This document shows positions 1 to 8,553 of a DNA stretch of 64,000 nt, piece by piece. Under the pieces are notes generated by a model, which saw nothing but the letters and a program-made list of their open reading frames with translations, was not told the DNA's origin and made no database searches. The first letter of the stretch is position 1; every line of letters starts with the position of its first letter. The position numbers and the translations under genes were made by a program. The DNA is from Fluviibacter sp964498255 (GTDB lineage Bacteria > Pseudomonadota > Gammaproteobacteria > Burkholderiales > Rhodocyclaceae), in NCBI GenBank assembly GCA_964498255.1, contig CAZCGW010000004.1, forward strand, positions 1 through 64,000. The letters are read 5' to 3'.

Positions 1-16
1 CACATAGGTGGGGAGT

Positions 17-682
17 CTAGCACAGGCTTTCAAGCAGGTCGTGCAGATCTTTTGGGGTGCGCACAATGTGGTGGGCGTTCCATTGTTCGATCGGCGGCCC
101 ATCACCCAGATAACCCCAGCGTACGGCAACGCTGGTCATGCCGGCTGCGTGAGCGGCCTGGACATCGCGTAGGTCATCTCCCACATAGAGGCATGCCCCG
201 GGCGCTACGTTGATGGCTTTGGCGGCGTGGAGCAGCGGATCTGGTGCGGGTTTAGGATTGGGCGTCGTATCGCCGCCTACGGTAATCGCGCAGCGTCCGG
301 CGAGGCCGAGCTTTTGCATCAGGGGCTGGGCGAAGAATTCCACCTTGTTGGTGACAATGCCCCAGGGTAGGCCGCGGACTTCAATGCCATCCAGCAATTG
401 AGGGATTCCGGGGAAAAGTCGCGTGTGGACGCAAAGGTTGTTCTCGTAGAAAGACAGAAAGCGCAAACGTGCGTGTTCAAAGCCCGGGTCATCTGGCGTG
501 AGGCCAACCGCTTCTTTTAGCAGGCCACGGGCGCCTTGCGAGGCAAGCGGCCGGAGTATTTCTACCGGCAGTGGCGGCACACCATCGGCCAAGCGCAGGC
601 TGTTGGCGGCATAGGCCAGGTCGGGCGCAGTATCAGCGACCGTACCGTCTAGGTCGAACAGAACCGCCTTGATTTGCGACAT
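17..682 (-). CDS. gph: Phosphoglycolate phosphatase (HAD superfamily)
   Basis: A 221-residue HAD-family hydrolase that would dephosphorylate 2-phosphoglycolate, a product of DNA 3'-end repair and oxygenase side reactions, in the cytoplasm. The HAD motif I LFDLDGTVADT is at residues 8-18, with nucleophile Asp10 and acid/base Asp12. Motif II/III follows around VTNK, and the Mg-binding motif IV GDDLRDVQAA lies near residue 168. Length is normal for Gph. The start codon overlaps the ubiG stop codon (TAATG), so the two are translationally linked, as in related betaproteobacteria where ubiG and gph are paired. Other HAD phosphatases of this size act on other small phosphates, so substrate is by family and context only. 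Confidence 0.88.
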   Translation of the reverse strand: MSQIKAVLFDLDGTVADTAPDLAYAANSLRLADGVPPLPVEILRPLASQGARGLLKEAVGLTPDDPGFEHARLRFLSFYENNLCVHTRLFPGIPQLLDGIEVRGLPWGIVTNKVEFFAQPLMQKLGLAGRCAITVGGDTTPNPKPAPDPLLHAAKAINVAPGACLYVGDDLRDVQAAHAAGMTSVAVRWGYLGDGPPIEQWNAHHIVRTPKDLHDLLESLC

Positions 683-1401
683 TAGGCGCTACGACGCAGG
701 TGGATCATGTAATTGACGCTGGTGTCGTTGCCTAGGCTATATACCTTGGTGAGCGGGTTATAGCTCATGCCGATCATGCTCACCAGATCTAGCCCCGCGT
801 GGCGTGCCATACGAACCAGTTCGGCTGGTTTGATGAATTTGGCGTAGTCATGGGTGCCTTTGGGCAGCATGTTAAGGATGTACTCAGCGCCGATGATGGC
901 AAAGAGATAGGCCTTAGGGTTGCGGTTCAATGTCGACAGAAAGACATCGCCACCGGCCTTAACCAGTTTGGCACAGGCATCAATGGTTTGCTGCGGGTCC
1001 GGCACATGTTCTAGCATTTCCAGGCAGGTTACTGCATCAAAGGCGCCCGGGTGTTCGGCAGCCATGGTTTCGGCTGCAATGTGCCGGTAGTCGACTTTGA
1101 CACCGCTTTCGAGCAGATGGAGTTTGGCAACGCCGAGCGCTTTGTCCGATAGATCAATGCCGGTGACTTCAGCACCTTGAATCGCCATAGCTTCCGAGAG
1201 CAGACCGCCCCCACAGCCAATGTCGATGATCTTTTTGCCTGAGAGGCCAATGGTCTGGTCTATCCAGCTTGTGCGTAGCGGGTTAATCTCATGCAGCGGT
1301 TTGAACTCGCTGTTGGGATCCCACCAACGGTGAGCAAGATCAGAAAACTTTTGTACTTCAGCCGGATCGGCATTGGTGCTTTGTTGTAGCGGGACGTTCA
1401 T
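682..1401 (-). CDS. ubiG: Ubiquinone biosynthesis O-methyltransferase
   Basis: A 239-residue class I SAM-dependent methyltransferase. UbiG performs both O-methylations of ubiquinone synthesis (polyprenyl-catechol and demethylubiquinol steps). SAM motif I is IIDIGCGGGLLSEA at about residues 58-71, and the acidic end of beta 2 follows (VTGIDLS). The N-terminal FSDLAHRWWDPNSEFKPLHEINPLR is the characteristic UbiG lead-in segment. Length agrees with the family. It lies downstream of the ompA-like gene and directly upstream of gph with a stop/start overlap. No clear Shine-Dalgarno precedes the ATG at 1401, but no better start exists because homology to UbiG begins only a few residues in. Confidence 0.93.
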   Translation of the reverse strand: MNVPLQQSTNADPAEVQKFSDLAHRWWDPNSEFKPLHEINPLRTSWIDQTIGLSGKKIIDIGCGGGLLSEAMAIQGAEVTGIDLSDKALGVAKLHLLESGVKVDYRHIAAETMAAEHPGAFDAVTCLEMLEHVPDPQQTIDACAKLVKAGGDVFLSTLNRNPKAYLFAIIGAEYILNMLPKGTHDYAKFIKPAELVRMARHAGLDLVSMIGMSYNPLTKVYSLGNDTSVNYMIHLRRSA

Positions 1402-1486
1402 AGGGATACAGAGTGCTTAGTAGGTAATGCAAAGATTATAAAGCCAGGGGAGGGGCTCTGCCTTTATTCATAAAGCTGAGGGCATG

Positions 1487-1511
1487 AAAAAAGCCACCCG
1501 AAGGTGGCTTT
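1487..1511 (-). terminator. Rho-independent terminator after the ompA-like gene
   Basis: On the minus strand a stem of AAAGCCACC paired with GGTGGCTTT, closed by a four-base loop, runs into a run of six T. It begins 25 bases beyond the stop codon of the leftward outer-membrane protein gene, separating it from ubiG. Confidence 0.85.
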
Positions 1512-1535
1512 CTTTCGTGCATCGAAATTCGGCGA

Positions 1536-2168
1536 TTACTTGGTGCCGATGATTTCGAGAACTGCACGGCGGTCTGGCTGCAAGCAGTCAACCAGCTTCT
1601 TGTTGCTACCGTTCTGTGCGCCACCGATCTTGTCGCAGGTCTTGCCTGTAACTGGATTGGCCTTGCCCTTACCTTCGGTGTAAACCTTGTCAGCTGGGAT
1701 ACCCTTCGAAACCAGGTATGCCTTAACCGAGTTAGCACGGTGCTGCGACAGCTTCAGGTTGTAAGCGTCAGAACCGATACGGTCGGTGTAACCAACAGCA
1801 ACGATCACTTCAACCTTCAAAGCCTTAGCCTGGTTAACAACGTTGTCCAGAGCCTTCTTGCCTTCAGGCTTCAGGTCAGCCTTGTTGAAGGCGAACAGCG
1901 TGTCAGCAGCCAGGGTGATCTTGGCGCCAGCTGGAGCGGCCTTCTGGGCACCACCTTCGCACTCGGCGATGGCATTTGCTGGAGTCCAGTAGCCATCGCG
2001 CCAGCACAGGCCGGCACCGCTCTTGACTACGTTGAAATCTTTGTCGACCAGATAGGCAACAGTGCCGTTAGGGTCGATACCTGGGGTAGCAGCGTGCGCA
2101 ACGGTAGCACCCACGCCCAGGCCGGCAACGATTGCAGCCAGGACGGCTTGCTTAGCAGAAATACGCAT
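1536..2168 (-). CDS. OmpA-family outer membrane protein
   Basis: A 210-residue exported protein. A signal peptide of about 26 residues ends near AHA. A short middle region containing GLCWRDGYWTPA follows, and then a C-terminal OmpA-like peptidoglycan-binding domain from about residue 95 (FNKADLKPEGKKAL; YTDRIGSDAYNLKLSQHRA; a two-cysteine loop; QPDRRAVLEI). There is no room for a full eight-strand barrel, so it is the short betaproteobacterial OmpA-like type that ties the outer membrane to peptidoglycan. I chose ATG 2168 over ATG 2174. GAGGA at 2175-2179 touches the upstream ATG but sits six bases from the downstream one. A strong terminator follows. Confidence 0.85.
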   Translation of the reverse strand: MRISAKQAVLAAIVAGLGVGATVAHAATPGIDPNGTVAYLVDKDFNVVKSGAGLCWRDGYWTPANAIAECEGGAQKAAPAGAKITLAADTLFAFNKADLKPEGKKALDNVVNQAKALKVEVIVAVGYTDRIGSDAYNLKLSQHRANSVKAYLVSKGIPADKVYTEGKGKANPVTGKTCDKIGGAQNGSNKKLVDCLQPDRRAVLEIIGTK

Positions 2169-2174
2169 GGTCAT

Positions 2175-2179
2175 TCCTC
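2175..2179 (-). promoter_or_regulatory. Ribosome binding site that decides the OmpA-like start
   Basis: GAGGA on the minus strand directly abuts the ATG at 2174 and leaves six bases to the ATG at 2168. Spacing supports initiation at 2168, giving a protein that begins MRISAKQ. Confidence 0.6.
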
Positions 2180-2231
2180 ATTCGTGTTGTAGATAATTAA
2201 CAGCAGGAACGGGCACTCCTTGTGAGCACAC

Positions 2232-3593
2232 CTAACCTCTGAGGCGATTCTCCCACGTTTTGGCCTTGGCGTATATCTCTCCGTGAGAAATTTTCTCCAA
2301 GTGTTTCTTTTTTACAACACACTCGCCATTCACCCAAACGTGGGTGACATGTTCTCTGCCTGCGGCATGAATGACATGTGATACCGGGTCGAACACCGGC
2401 AAGGTGGCTGTGTTGTCCAGGGCGATCGCGCATAAATCAGCGCGTTTGCCTATGGTGAGGGAACCAATTTGATCCTGTAGTCCCAGGGTTCGTGCGCCGC
2501 CCAGTGTTGCCATATATATAAGCGCGTGTGCTGGAAATAGGCTGGGGTCCTGTTCTGAGCCTTTGGCCAGCAAGCCGGCTAAGCGAGTTTCCGAAAGCAG
2601 ATCCAGACGGTTATTGCCGGCAGCGCCATCGGTGCCAATGCCTATATTAATGCCGGCTTTGTGTAACGCGGCTGTACGAGCGATGCCGGAACCGAGCTTC
2701 AGGTTGGCGGCCGGGCAGTGTGCGATGTGCATATTATTACGCGCCATCAAGGCGATGTCGTTGTCATTAAGCGCAACGGCATGAACGGCCAGTGTTTGGG
2801 GACCAAGGATACCCAGCCGCTCCAGGCGCTCCAATGGGCGTACGCCATGTTGACGGAGGCTATCGTCGACCTCGTGCTGGGTTTCATGTAGGTGAATGTG
2901 GATGCCTAGCCCGGTTTGAGCTGAAAGCGTTGCGACCTTTTCGAAGGTGGCGTCAGAGACGGTATAGGGGGCATGTGGCGCCAGCATAAAGCTGAGGCGC
3001 GGGTGGTTGCGCAGCGCGTCTCGCGTTGCCAGACCCCGGTTCAGGTAATCATCGGCGCCAAGGCCATAGGCCGTAGGCACCTCGAAGGCCAGAATGCCCA
3101 GACTGGCGCGAATACCGGATTGATCCACGGCTTCGGCAGCGGCCTCCGGAAAGAAATACATGTCATTAAAGGTGGTAACACCCGATAACAGCATCTCGGC
3201 ACAGGCCAGCAGGGTGCCGTCCCGCACCATTTCGGTGCTAATCCAGCGGCTTTCTAGCGGCCAGATCCATTCTTCCAGCCAGGTTTTAAGGGGTTGGTCA
3301 TCGGCAATGCCCCGCATCAGGGTCATGCCGGCGTGGGTGTGGGTGTTCACCAGGCCGGGCATCAACACGTGATCGGCAAGATTCTCGATGGTGTCGGCCG
3401 CGTAGCGCTGAATGGCTGCTTCCCGGGGCAACAGATCGATGATGGCGCCATTATTAATAACCAGGGCGTGATCTTCGAGGACGATTCCCGATGGTTCAAC
3501 CGGAATAATCCAGCGAGGGCAGATCATCAGGTCTGCGGGGATCGGGATTGGGGTTTGGGTTGGCGAAGGAGCGTAGATAGGCATGTTCTGCAT
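2232..3593 (-). CDS. mtaD: Amidohydrolase, MTA/SAH deaminase (TRZ/ATZ) type
   Basis: A metal-dependent deaminase of about 453 residues in the amidohydrolase superfamily. Zinc-site motifs are visible in order: NTHTHAGM (His85 and His87), HIHLHETQHEV, the AVHAVALNDNDIALM segment, and GTDGAAGNNRLDLL carrying the catalytic Asp. These match enzymes annotated as 5-methylthioadenosine/S-adenosylhomocysteine deaminase; substrate inside the family (adenosine, guanine, chlorohydrolase types) cannot be fixed from sequence. Open frame extends to 3686, but that would run into the gyrA promoter; ATG 3593 or ATG 3584 are the sensible starts, neither with a strong Shine-Dalgarno. It is divergent from gyrA and lies upstream of ompA-ubiG-gph in the same direction. 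Confidence 0.8.
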   Translation of the reverse strand: MQNMPIYAPSPTQTPIPIPADLMICPRWIIPVEPSGIVLEDHALVINNGAIIDLLPREAAIQRYAADTIENLADHVLMPGLVNTHTHAGMTLMRGIADDQPLKTWLEEWIWPLESRWISTEMVRDGTLLACAEMLLSGVTTFNDMYFFPEAAAEAVDQSGIRASLGILAFEVPTAYGLGADDYLNRGLATRDALRNHPRLSFMLAPHAPYTVSDATFEKVATLSAQTGLGIHIHLHETQHEVDDSLRQHGVRPLERLERLGILGPQTLAVHAVALNDNDIALMARNNMHIAHCPAANLKLGSGIARTAALHKAGINIGIGTDGAAGNNRLDLLSETRLAGLLAKGSEQDPSLFPAHALIYMATLGGARTLGLQDQIGSLTIGKRADLCAIALDNTATLPVFDPVSHVIHAAGREHVTHVWVNGECVVKKKHLEKISHGEIYAKAKTWENRLRG

Positions 3594-3709
3594 GTTAAAC
3601 TTGAACAATTTTTCCGGATACCGGTTTCTGGCAGTTTTACTGTCTAACCACCCGATTTTTACCGGAAAGTTTCTGAACCGTACCATTTTTGCCCAGTCAC
3701 GAAAGTTTT

Positions 3710-6274
3710 ATGGACAATTTCGCCAAAGAAACACTACCGATTAGCCTCGAAGACGAAATGCGTCGCTCGTACCTTGATTACGCCATGAGCGTGATCGTGG
3801 GTCGTGCGCTGCCAGATGTGCGAGACGGCCTCAAGCCGGTGCACCGTCGTGTGCTGTTTGCGATGCACGAGCTGAACAACGACTGGAACAAGGCCTATAA
3901 GAAATCGGCCCGTGTGGTTGGTGACGTGATCGGTAAGTACCACCCGCACGGTGATACCGCGGTGTACGACACCATTGTTCGTATGGCGCAGGACTTCTCG
4001 CTGCGTTACATGCTGGTGGACGGCCAGGGTAACTTCGGTTCAGTCGATGGCGATAACGCGGCTGCGATGCGTTATACGGAAGTACGTATGGCAAAAATTG
4101 GCCATGAGCTGCTTGCCGACATCGATAAAGAAACGGTTGATTTCGGGCCAAACTATGATGGTTCGGAACAGGAGCCGCTGATTCTGCCAGCGCGTATCCC
4201 GAACCTGCTGATTAATGGTTCGTCGGGTATTGCCGTGGGTATGGCAACGAATATTCCGCCGCATAACCTGTCGGAAGTGATTGCTGCCTGTCTGGCGCTG
4301 CTGGAAAACCCGGATTTAACGATTGATCAACTGATCGATATCGTTCCGGCACCAGACTTCCCAACGGCCGGCATTATTTACGGTATCTCTGGTGTGCGCG
4401 ATGGTTACCGTACCGGCCGTGGCCGTGTGGTAATGCGTGCCAAGACGCACTTCGAAGATCTGGACAAGTCGGGTAACCGTCAGTCGATCATCGTTGATGA
4501 GCTGCCGTACCAGGTCAACAAACGTACCCTGCTCGAGAAGATTGCCGAGCTGGTGAATGAGAAGAAGATCGAAGGCATTTCGGAAATCCGCGATGAGTCG
4601 GATAAATCCGGTATGCGCGTGGTCATCGAGCTGAAGCGTGGCGAGATCCCGGACATCATCTTGAACAACCTGTACAAGATGACGCAGCTGCAAGACACCT
4701 TCGGTATGAACATGGTGGCGCTGGTTGATGGCCAGCCACGTCTGCTGAACCTGAAGCAGATGCTGGAATGCTTCCTGGCGCACCGCCGCGAAGTGGTCAC
4801 ACGTCGTAACGTGTTTGAACTGCGCAAGGCACGTGATCGTGGCCACATCCTCGAAGGTCTGGCAGTTGCACTGTCGAATGTCGATGAAATCATCGCATTG
4901 ATCAAGGCAGCACCAACACCCGCCGACGCTAAAGTGGGCCTGATGTCGCGTACCTGGAAGAGCCCCGTTGTTGAAGAAATGCTCAAGCGTGCTGCGGCTG
5001 AAGCGTCACGCCCAGAGGGTCTGTCGCCAGAATACGGTATGTCGGCCAAGGGTTACCGCATGTCGGATATTCAGGCACAGGCCATTCTGGAACTGCGTCT
5101 GCAGCGTCTGACTGGTCTGGAACAAGACAAGATCGTTAGCGAATACCGCGAAGTGATGGAAAAGATTGCCGATCTGATCGACATCCTTTCCAATGCGGCG
5201 CGCGTGACTGAAATCATCGCTCAGGAACTGAACGAAGTTCGTGAGCAGTTTGCTATTGGCACCAAAGATAAGCGTCGCTCGGAAATCGTGACCCATACGC
5301 AGGATCTGGGTGTAGAAGATCTGATCGCGCCGCAAGACATGGTGGTGACGCTATCGCATACGGGCTATATCAAGAGCCAGCCACTCACCGATTACCGCGC
5401 ACAGCGTCGTGGCGGTCGTGGCAAACAGGCGGCAGCGATTAAAGACGACGATTTCGTTGAGCACCTGTTCGTAGCCAATACCCACGATTACATCCTGTGC
5501 TTCAGCAACCGTGGCCGTTGTTACTGGCTGAAGGTATATGAAGTACCGCAGGGTTCGCGCATCTCGCGCGGTAAGCCAATCGTGAACATGTTCCCGCTGG
5601 ACGAAGGCGAAAAGATCAACGCCATTCTGCCGGTAAAGGAATTTGCCGAAGACCGCTACGTATTTATGGCAACGTCGCAAGGTACCGTGAAGAAGACGCC
5701 GCTGTCTGATTTCTCGAACCCGCGTAAGGCCGGCATTATTGCCGTGGCCCTGGACGAAAGCGATTACCTGATTGGTGCGCTACTCACTTCGGGTAGCAAC
5801 GACATCATGCTGGTTTCGGATGCGGGTAAGGCTGTCTGGTTCGACGAAGAAGATGTGCGTCCGATGGGTCGTCCGGCCCGTGGTGTGCGTGGCATGAAGC
5901 TGCAGAAGGATCAGAACGTGTTGTCGCTGCTGGTGGCACATGATGATTCCGAAACCGTGCTGGTCGCTACCGAAAATGGTTTCGGTAAGCGCACGGCACT
6001 GGCTGACTTCCGTCACTCGGGTCGTGGCACGCAAGGTGTGAAGGCGATTGCTGATAGCGCCCGTAATGGTCGTGTTGTTGCCGCCAAGCTGGTGAGCGAT
6101 GAAGACGAAATTATGCTCATCACCACCGGTGGTGTGCTGATCCGTACACGCGTTAAAGAAATCCGTGAGCTGGGTCGCGCAACGCAAGGCGTGACGCTGA
6201 TTTCGTTGGATGACGGCGAGAAGCTGGCAGGCCTGGAAAAGATCGTTGAAACTGACGACGAAGAAGAAAATTAA
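3710..6274 (+). CDS. gyrA: DNA gyrase subunit A
   Basis: An 854-residue type IIA topoisomerase breakage-reunion subunit, partner of GyrB, introducing negative supercoils. With the ATG at 3710 the numbering matches E. coli: catalytic Tyr122 in AAMRYTEVRM, quinolone-region residues Thr83 and Asp87 in HPHGDTAVYD. The GyrA box needed for DNA wrapping is QRRGGRGKQ in the C-terminal beta-pinwheel domain, and the protein ends in an acidic tail (ETDDEEEN). A TTG seven codons upstream (3689) is a possible but less likely start. It is followed 18 bases later by serC. Thr at position 83 instead of Ser is natural in several betaproteobacteria. Confidence 0.98.
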   Translation: MDNFAKETLPISLEDEMRRSYLDYAMSVIVGRALPDVRDGLKPVHRRVLFAMHELNNDWNKAYKKSARVVGDVIGKYHPHGDTAVYDTIVRMAQDFSLRYMLVDGQGNFGSVDGDNAAAMRYTEVRMAKIGHELLADIDKETVDFGPNYDGSEQEPLILPARIPNLLINGSSGIAVGMATNIPPHNLSEVIAACLALLENPDLTIDQLIDIVPAPDFPTAGIIYGISGVRDGYRTGRGRVVMRAKTHFEDLDKSGNRQSIIVDELPYQVNKRTLLEKIAELVNEKKIEGISEIRDESDKSGMRVVIELKRGEIPDIILNNLYKMTQLQDTFGMNMVALVDGQPRLLNLKQMLECFLAHRREVVTRRNVFELRKARDRGHILEGLAVALSNVDEIIALIKAAPTPADAKVGLMSRTWKSPVVEEMLKRAAAEASRPEGLSPEYGMSAKGYRMSDIQAQAILELRLQRLTGLEQDKIVSEYREVMEKIADLIDILSNAARVTEIIAQELNEVREQFAIGTKDKRRSEIVTHTQDLGVEDLIAPQDMVVTLSHTGYIKSQPLTDYRAQRRGGRGKQAAAIKDDDFVEHLFVANTHDYILCFSNRGRCYWLKVYEVPQGSRISRGKPIVNMFPLDEGEKINAILPVKEFAEDRYVFMATSQGTVKKTPLSDFSNPRKAGIIAVALDESDYLIGALLTSGSNDIMLVSDAGKAVWFDEEDVRPMGRPARGVRGMKLQKDQNVLSLLVAHDDSETVLVATENGFGKRTALADFRHSGRGTQGVKAIADSARNGRVVAAKLVSDEDEIMLITTGGVLIRTRVKEIRELGRATQGVTLISLDDGEKLAGLEKIVETDDEEEN

Positions 6275-6292
6275 TTCACCGGACTAAACAAG

Positions 6293-7393
6293 ATGCGTCA
6301 CTGGAATTTTGCTGCAGGTCCCGCCACCATTCCGCTGGCGGTGCTTGAGCAGGTGCGGGAAGAATTGCCCGATTGGCATGGTGCCGGTTGTGGCGTGATG
6401 GAAATGAGTCACCGTGGCAAGATCTACACGGGTATCTACGAGCAAGTTATTGCTGATCTGCGCAAGCTCATGGATATCCCGGAAGACTATGCCATCCTGT
6501 TCTTGCAGGGCGGGGCCACACTCCAGTTCTCGCAGATTCCGATGAACATTCTGGATGGCGGTTCGGCGGACTATCTCACCACCGGTGCCTGGTCGGAAAA
6601 AGCCGTTAAGGCAGGTCAGCGTCTTTATGGCGATGCCATTCGCGAAGCGGGTACCAGTGCTGATAGCGCCTTCACCCGTTTGGTGGATCCAGCGTCGATG
6701 ACGCTGAATCCTCAGGCCAAGTATCTGCATTTCTGTAGTAACGAAACGATTGGTGGCGTTGAGGTATTCGACCTCAATCAACTGGGGGCAGCTGTTCGTC
6801 CCGGTGTGCCACTGGTTGCTGATATGTCGTCGAACATTCTGTCGCGCCCGATCAATGTGCGTGACTATGGTCTGATCTACGCGGGTGCTCAGAAGAACAT
6901 TGGTCCGGCAGGCGTCACGCTCGTTATCGTGCGTAAAGACTTGTTGGGTAAAGCTTCGAAGGCGATACCCGCATTGATGGATTACGCTGAGCAGGAAAAG
7001 AATACCTCCATGCTCAATACGCCACCCACCTTTGGTATTTACATGTCGGGCTTGGTGTTCCAGTGGCTGCTCAAACAGGGTGGTTTGCCGGCAATTGCCA
7101 AGATCAATCAGGCCAAGGCCGAGTTGCTCTACAAAACCATCGACGGTAGCGGCGGCTTCTATACCAACGGCATCGCGACCGATTGCCGTTCGTGGATGAA
7201 CGTACCATTTACGCTGAAAGACAAAGCGCTCGATCCGATCTTCCTGGAAGAATCGGATAAGGCGGGTCTGCTGGCACTGAAGGGTCACAAACTGGTCGGC
7301 GGTATGCGCGCCTCGATCTACAACGCCATGCCGATGGAAGGCGTACAGGCGCTAGTGGCCTTCATGAACGACTTCATGCGTCGCCACGGCTAA
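6293..7393 (+). CDS. serC: Phosphoserine aminotransferase
   Basis: A 366-residue PLP enzyme that transaminates 3-phosphohydroxypyruvate to phosphoserine, and the equivalent step in pyridoxal phosphate synthesis. The start MRHWNFAAGPATIP is typical SerC. The PLP-binding lysine is Lys201 in YAGAQKNIGPAG, and the substrate motif SHRGK is at about 39-43. Full length. It begins 18 bases after gyrA and precedes pheA by about 35 bases, an order well known in beta- and gammaproteobacteria where serC travels with aroA. Confidence 0.97.
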   Translation: MRHWNFAAGPATIPLAVLEQVREELPDWHGAGCGVMEMSHRGKIYTGIYEQVIADLRKLMDIPEDYAILFLQGGATLQFSQIPMNILDGGSADYLTTGAWSEKAVKAGQRLYGDAIREAGTSADSAFTRLVDPASMTLNPQAKYLHFCSNETIGGVEVFDLNQLGAAVRPGVPLVADMSSNILSRPINVRDYGLIYAGAQKNIGPAGVTLVIVRKDLLGKASKAIPALMDYAEQEKNTSMLNTPPTFGIYMSGLVFQWLLKQGGLPAIAKINQAKAELLYKTIDGSGGFYTNGIATDCRSWMNVPFTLKDKALDPIFLEESDKAGLLALKGHKLVGGMRASIYNAMPMEGVQALVAFMNDFMRRHG

Positions 7394-7428
7394 TTTTTTA
7401 TTCACCGGTAGTCAGCAAGGAGAGGGTG

Positions 7429-8538
7429 ATGTCATCAGATAAGAATTCGGGGCAGACGATCCAGGAAGCGCTGGCTGTGGTTCGCCAGCAGATTGATGGC
7501 ATTGATGGCACGTTGCTGGAGTTGCTGAACCGTCGCGCCCAGTGTGCCCGCGAAGTCGGTGAAATTAAAGCGCGCTTTGGCGATGATGGTTTTATCTATC
7601 GCCCGGAGCGCGAAGCGCAGGTGCTGCGTCGACTGCAGGAATTGAATCAGGGGCCGCTGGCGGACGAGACGATTACCCGTTTGTTCCGTGAAGTGATGTC
7701 GGCCTGTCTGGCGTTAGAACAACCGATTGGCGTGGCCTTTTTAGGCCCACTCGGTACGTTCTCTGAATCCGCGGCAGTCAAACAATTTGGCCATGCTGTG
7801 TGCTTGCTGCCGCAGGCATCCATCGATGATGTCTTCCGTGAAGTTGAAGCAGGCCATGCCGATTATGCCGTGGTGCCCGTCGAGAACTCGACGGAAGGTG
7901 CCATTGGCCGTACGCTAGATCTCTTGTTAGGTACCTCGCTCAAGATCTGTGGCGAGGTGGTGGTGCGTATCCACCAGAACCTGTTGTCACGTGCATCGGG
8001 TCTGGGTGAGATTAAGCAGGTGCTGTCGCATGCCCAGTCTCTAGCGCAGTGCCATGAATGGTTGAATCGCAATCTGCCGGATGTGCCACGTATCCCCGTT
8101 GCCAGCAATGCAGAAGCGGCGCGTCGCGCGGCCGAAGACCCAAGCATTGCAGCCATTGCCGGTGAGGCAGCGGCCGAGCGTTATCAGTTGCCGCATCTGG
8201 CCAGCAATATTGAAGATGAACCGAATAACACGACCCGGTTCCTGGTGCTTGGCCGCTTTGCAGCAGGCGTATCGGGTCAGGACAAAACCTCGTTAATTCT
8301 GTCCACGCCAAATCGCACCGGTGCCCTGCAATCCTTGCTGGCACCCTTGGCGCAGGCCGGTGTGTCGATGACTCGCTTAGAGTCGCGTCCGGCGCGCCAC
8401 GCCCTGTGGGAATACGTTTTCTTTGTCGATATCGAAGGCCACGCCGACGCAGAGCCGGTAAAGGGTGCCTTGGAGAAGCTGGCGGCAGATGCGGCCTACC
8501 TCAAGGTGCTAGGCTCTTATCCGATTGCTGTTTACTAA
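7429..8538 (+). CDS. pheA: Bifunctional chorismate mutase / prephenate dehydratase
   Basis: A 369-residue bifunctional enzyme turning chorismate into prephenate and then phenylpyruvate. The N-terminal AroQ-type mutase spans about residues 10-95 (QQIDGIDGTLLELLNRRAQ). The dehydratase domain begins at about 98 (AFLGPLGTFSESAA) and includes the catalytic NNTTRFLVLG segment. The C-terminal ACT domain (TGALQSLLAPLAQAGVSM, then ESRP) is the phenylalanine-sensing regulatory part. The ATG at 7429 is preferred over the GTG at 7426 because AAGGAGAG lies just upstream of it. Confidence 0.96.
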   Translation: MSSDKNSGQTIQEALAVVRQQIDGIDGTLLELLNRRAQCAREVGEIKARFGDDGFIYRPEREAQVLRRLQELNQGPLADETITRLFREVMSACLALEQPIGVAFLGPLGTFSESAAVKQFGHAVCLLPQASIDDVFREVEAGHADYAVVPVENSTEGAIGRTLDLLLGTSLKICGEVVVRIHQNLLSRASGLGEIKQVLSHAQSLAQCHEWLNRNLPDVPRIPVASNAEAARRAAEDPSIAAIAGEAAAERYQLPHLASNIEDEPNNTTRFLVLGRFAAGVSGQDKTSLILSTPNRTGALQSLLAPLAQAGVSMTRLESRPARHALWEYVFFVDIEGHADAEPVKGALEKLAADAAYLKVLGSYPIAVY

Positions 8539-8553
8539 TATCGAATCCACGCT

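Noticed and set aside
1740..2192. 150-residue rightward frame across the OmpA-like gene
   Set aside because: Antisense shadow; the leftward frame has a signal peptide, OmpA domain, ribosome-binding site and terminator.
2232..3686. Start of the amidohydrolase at 3686
   Set aside because: It would put 31 extra unconserved residues across the gyrA promoter and to within 24 bases of the gyrA ATG; ATG 3593 or 3584 is more likely.
6284..7288. 334-residue frame antisense to serC
   Set aside because: Shadow of serC with no ribosome-binding site or recognisable domain.
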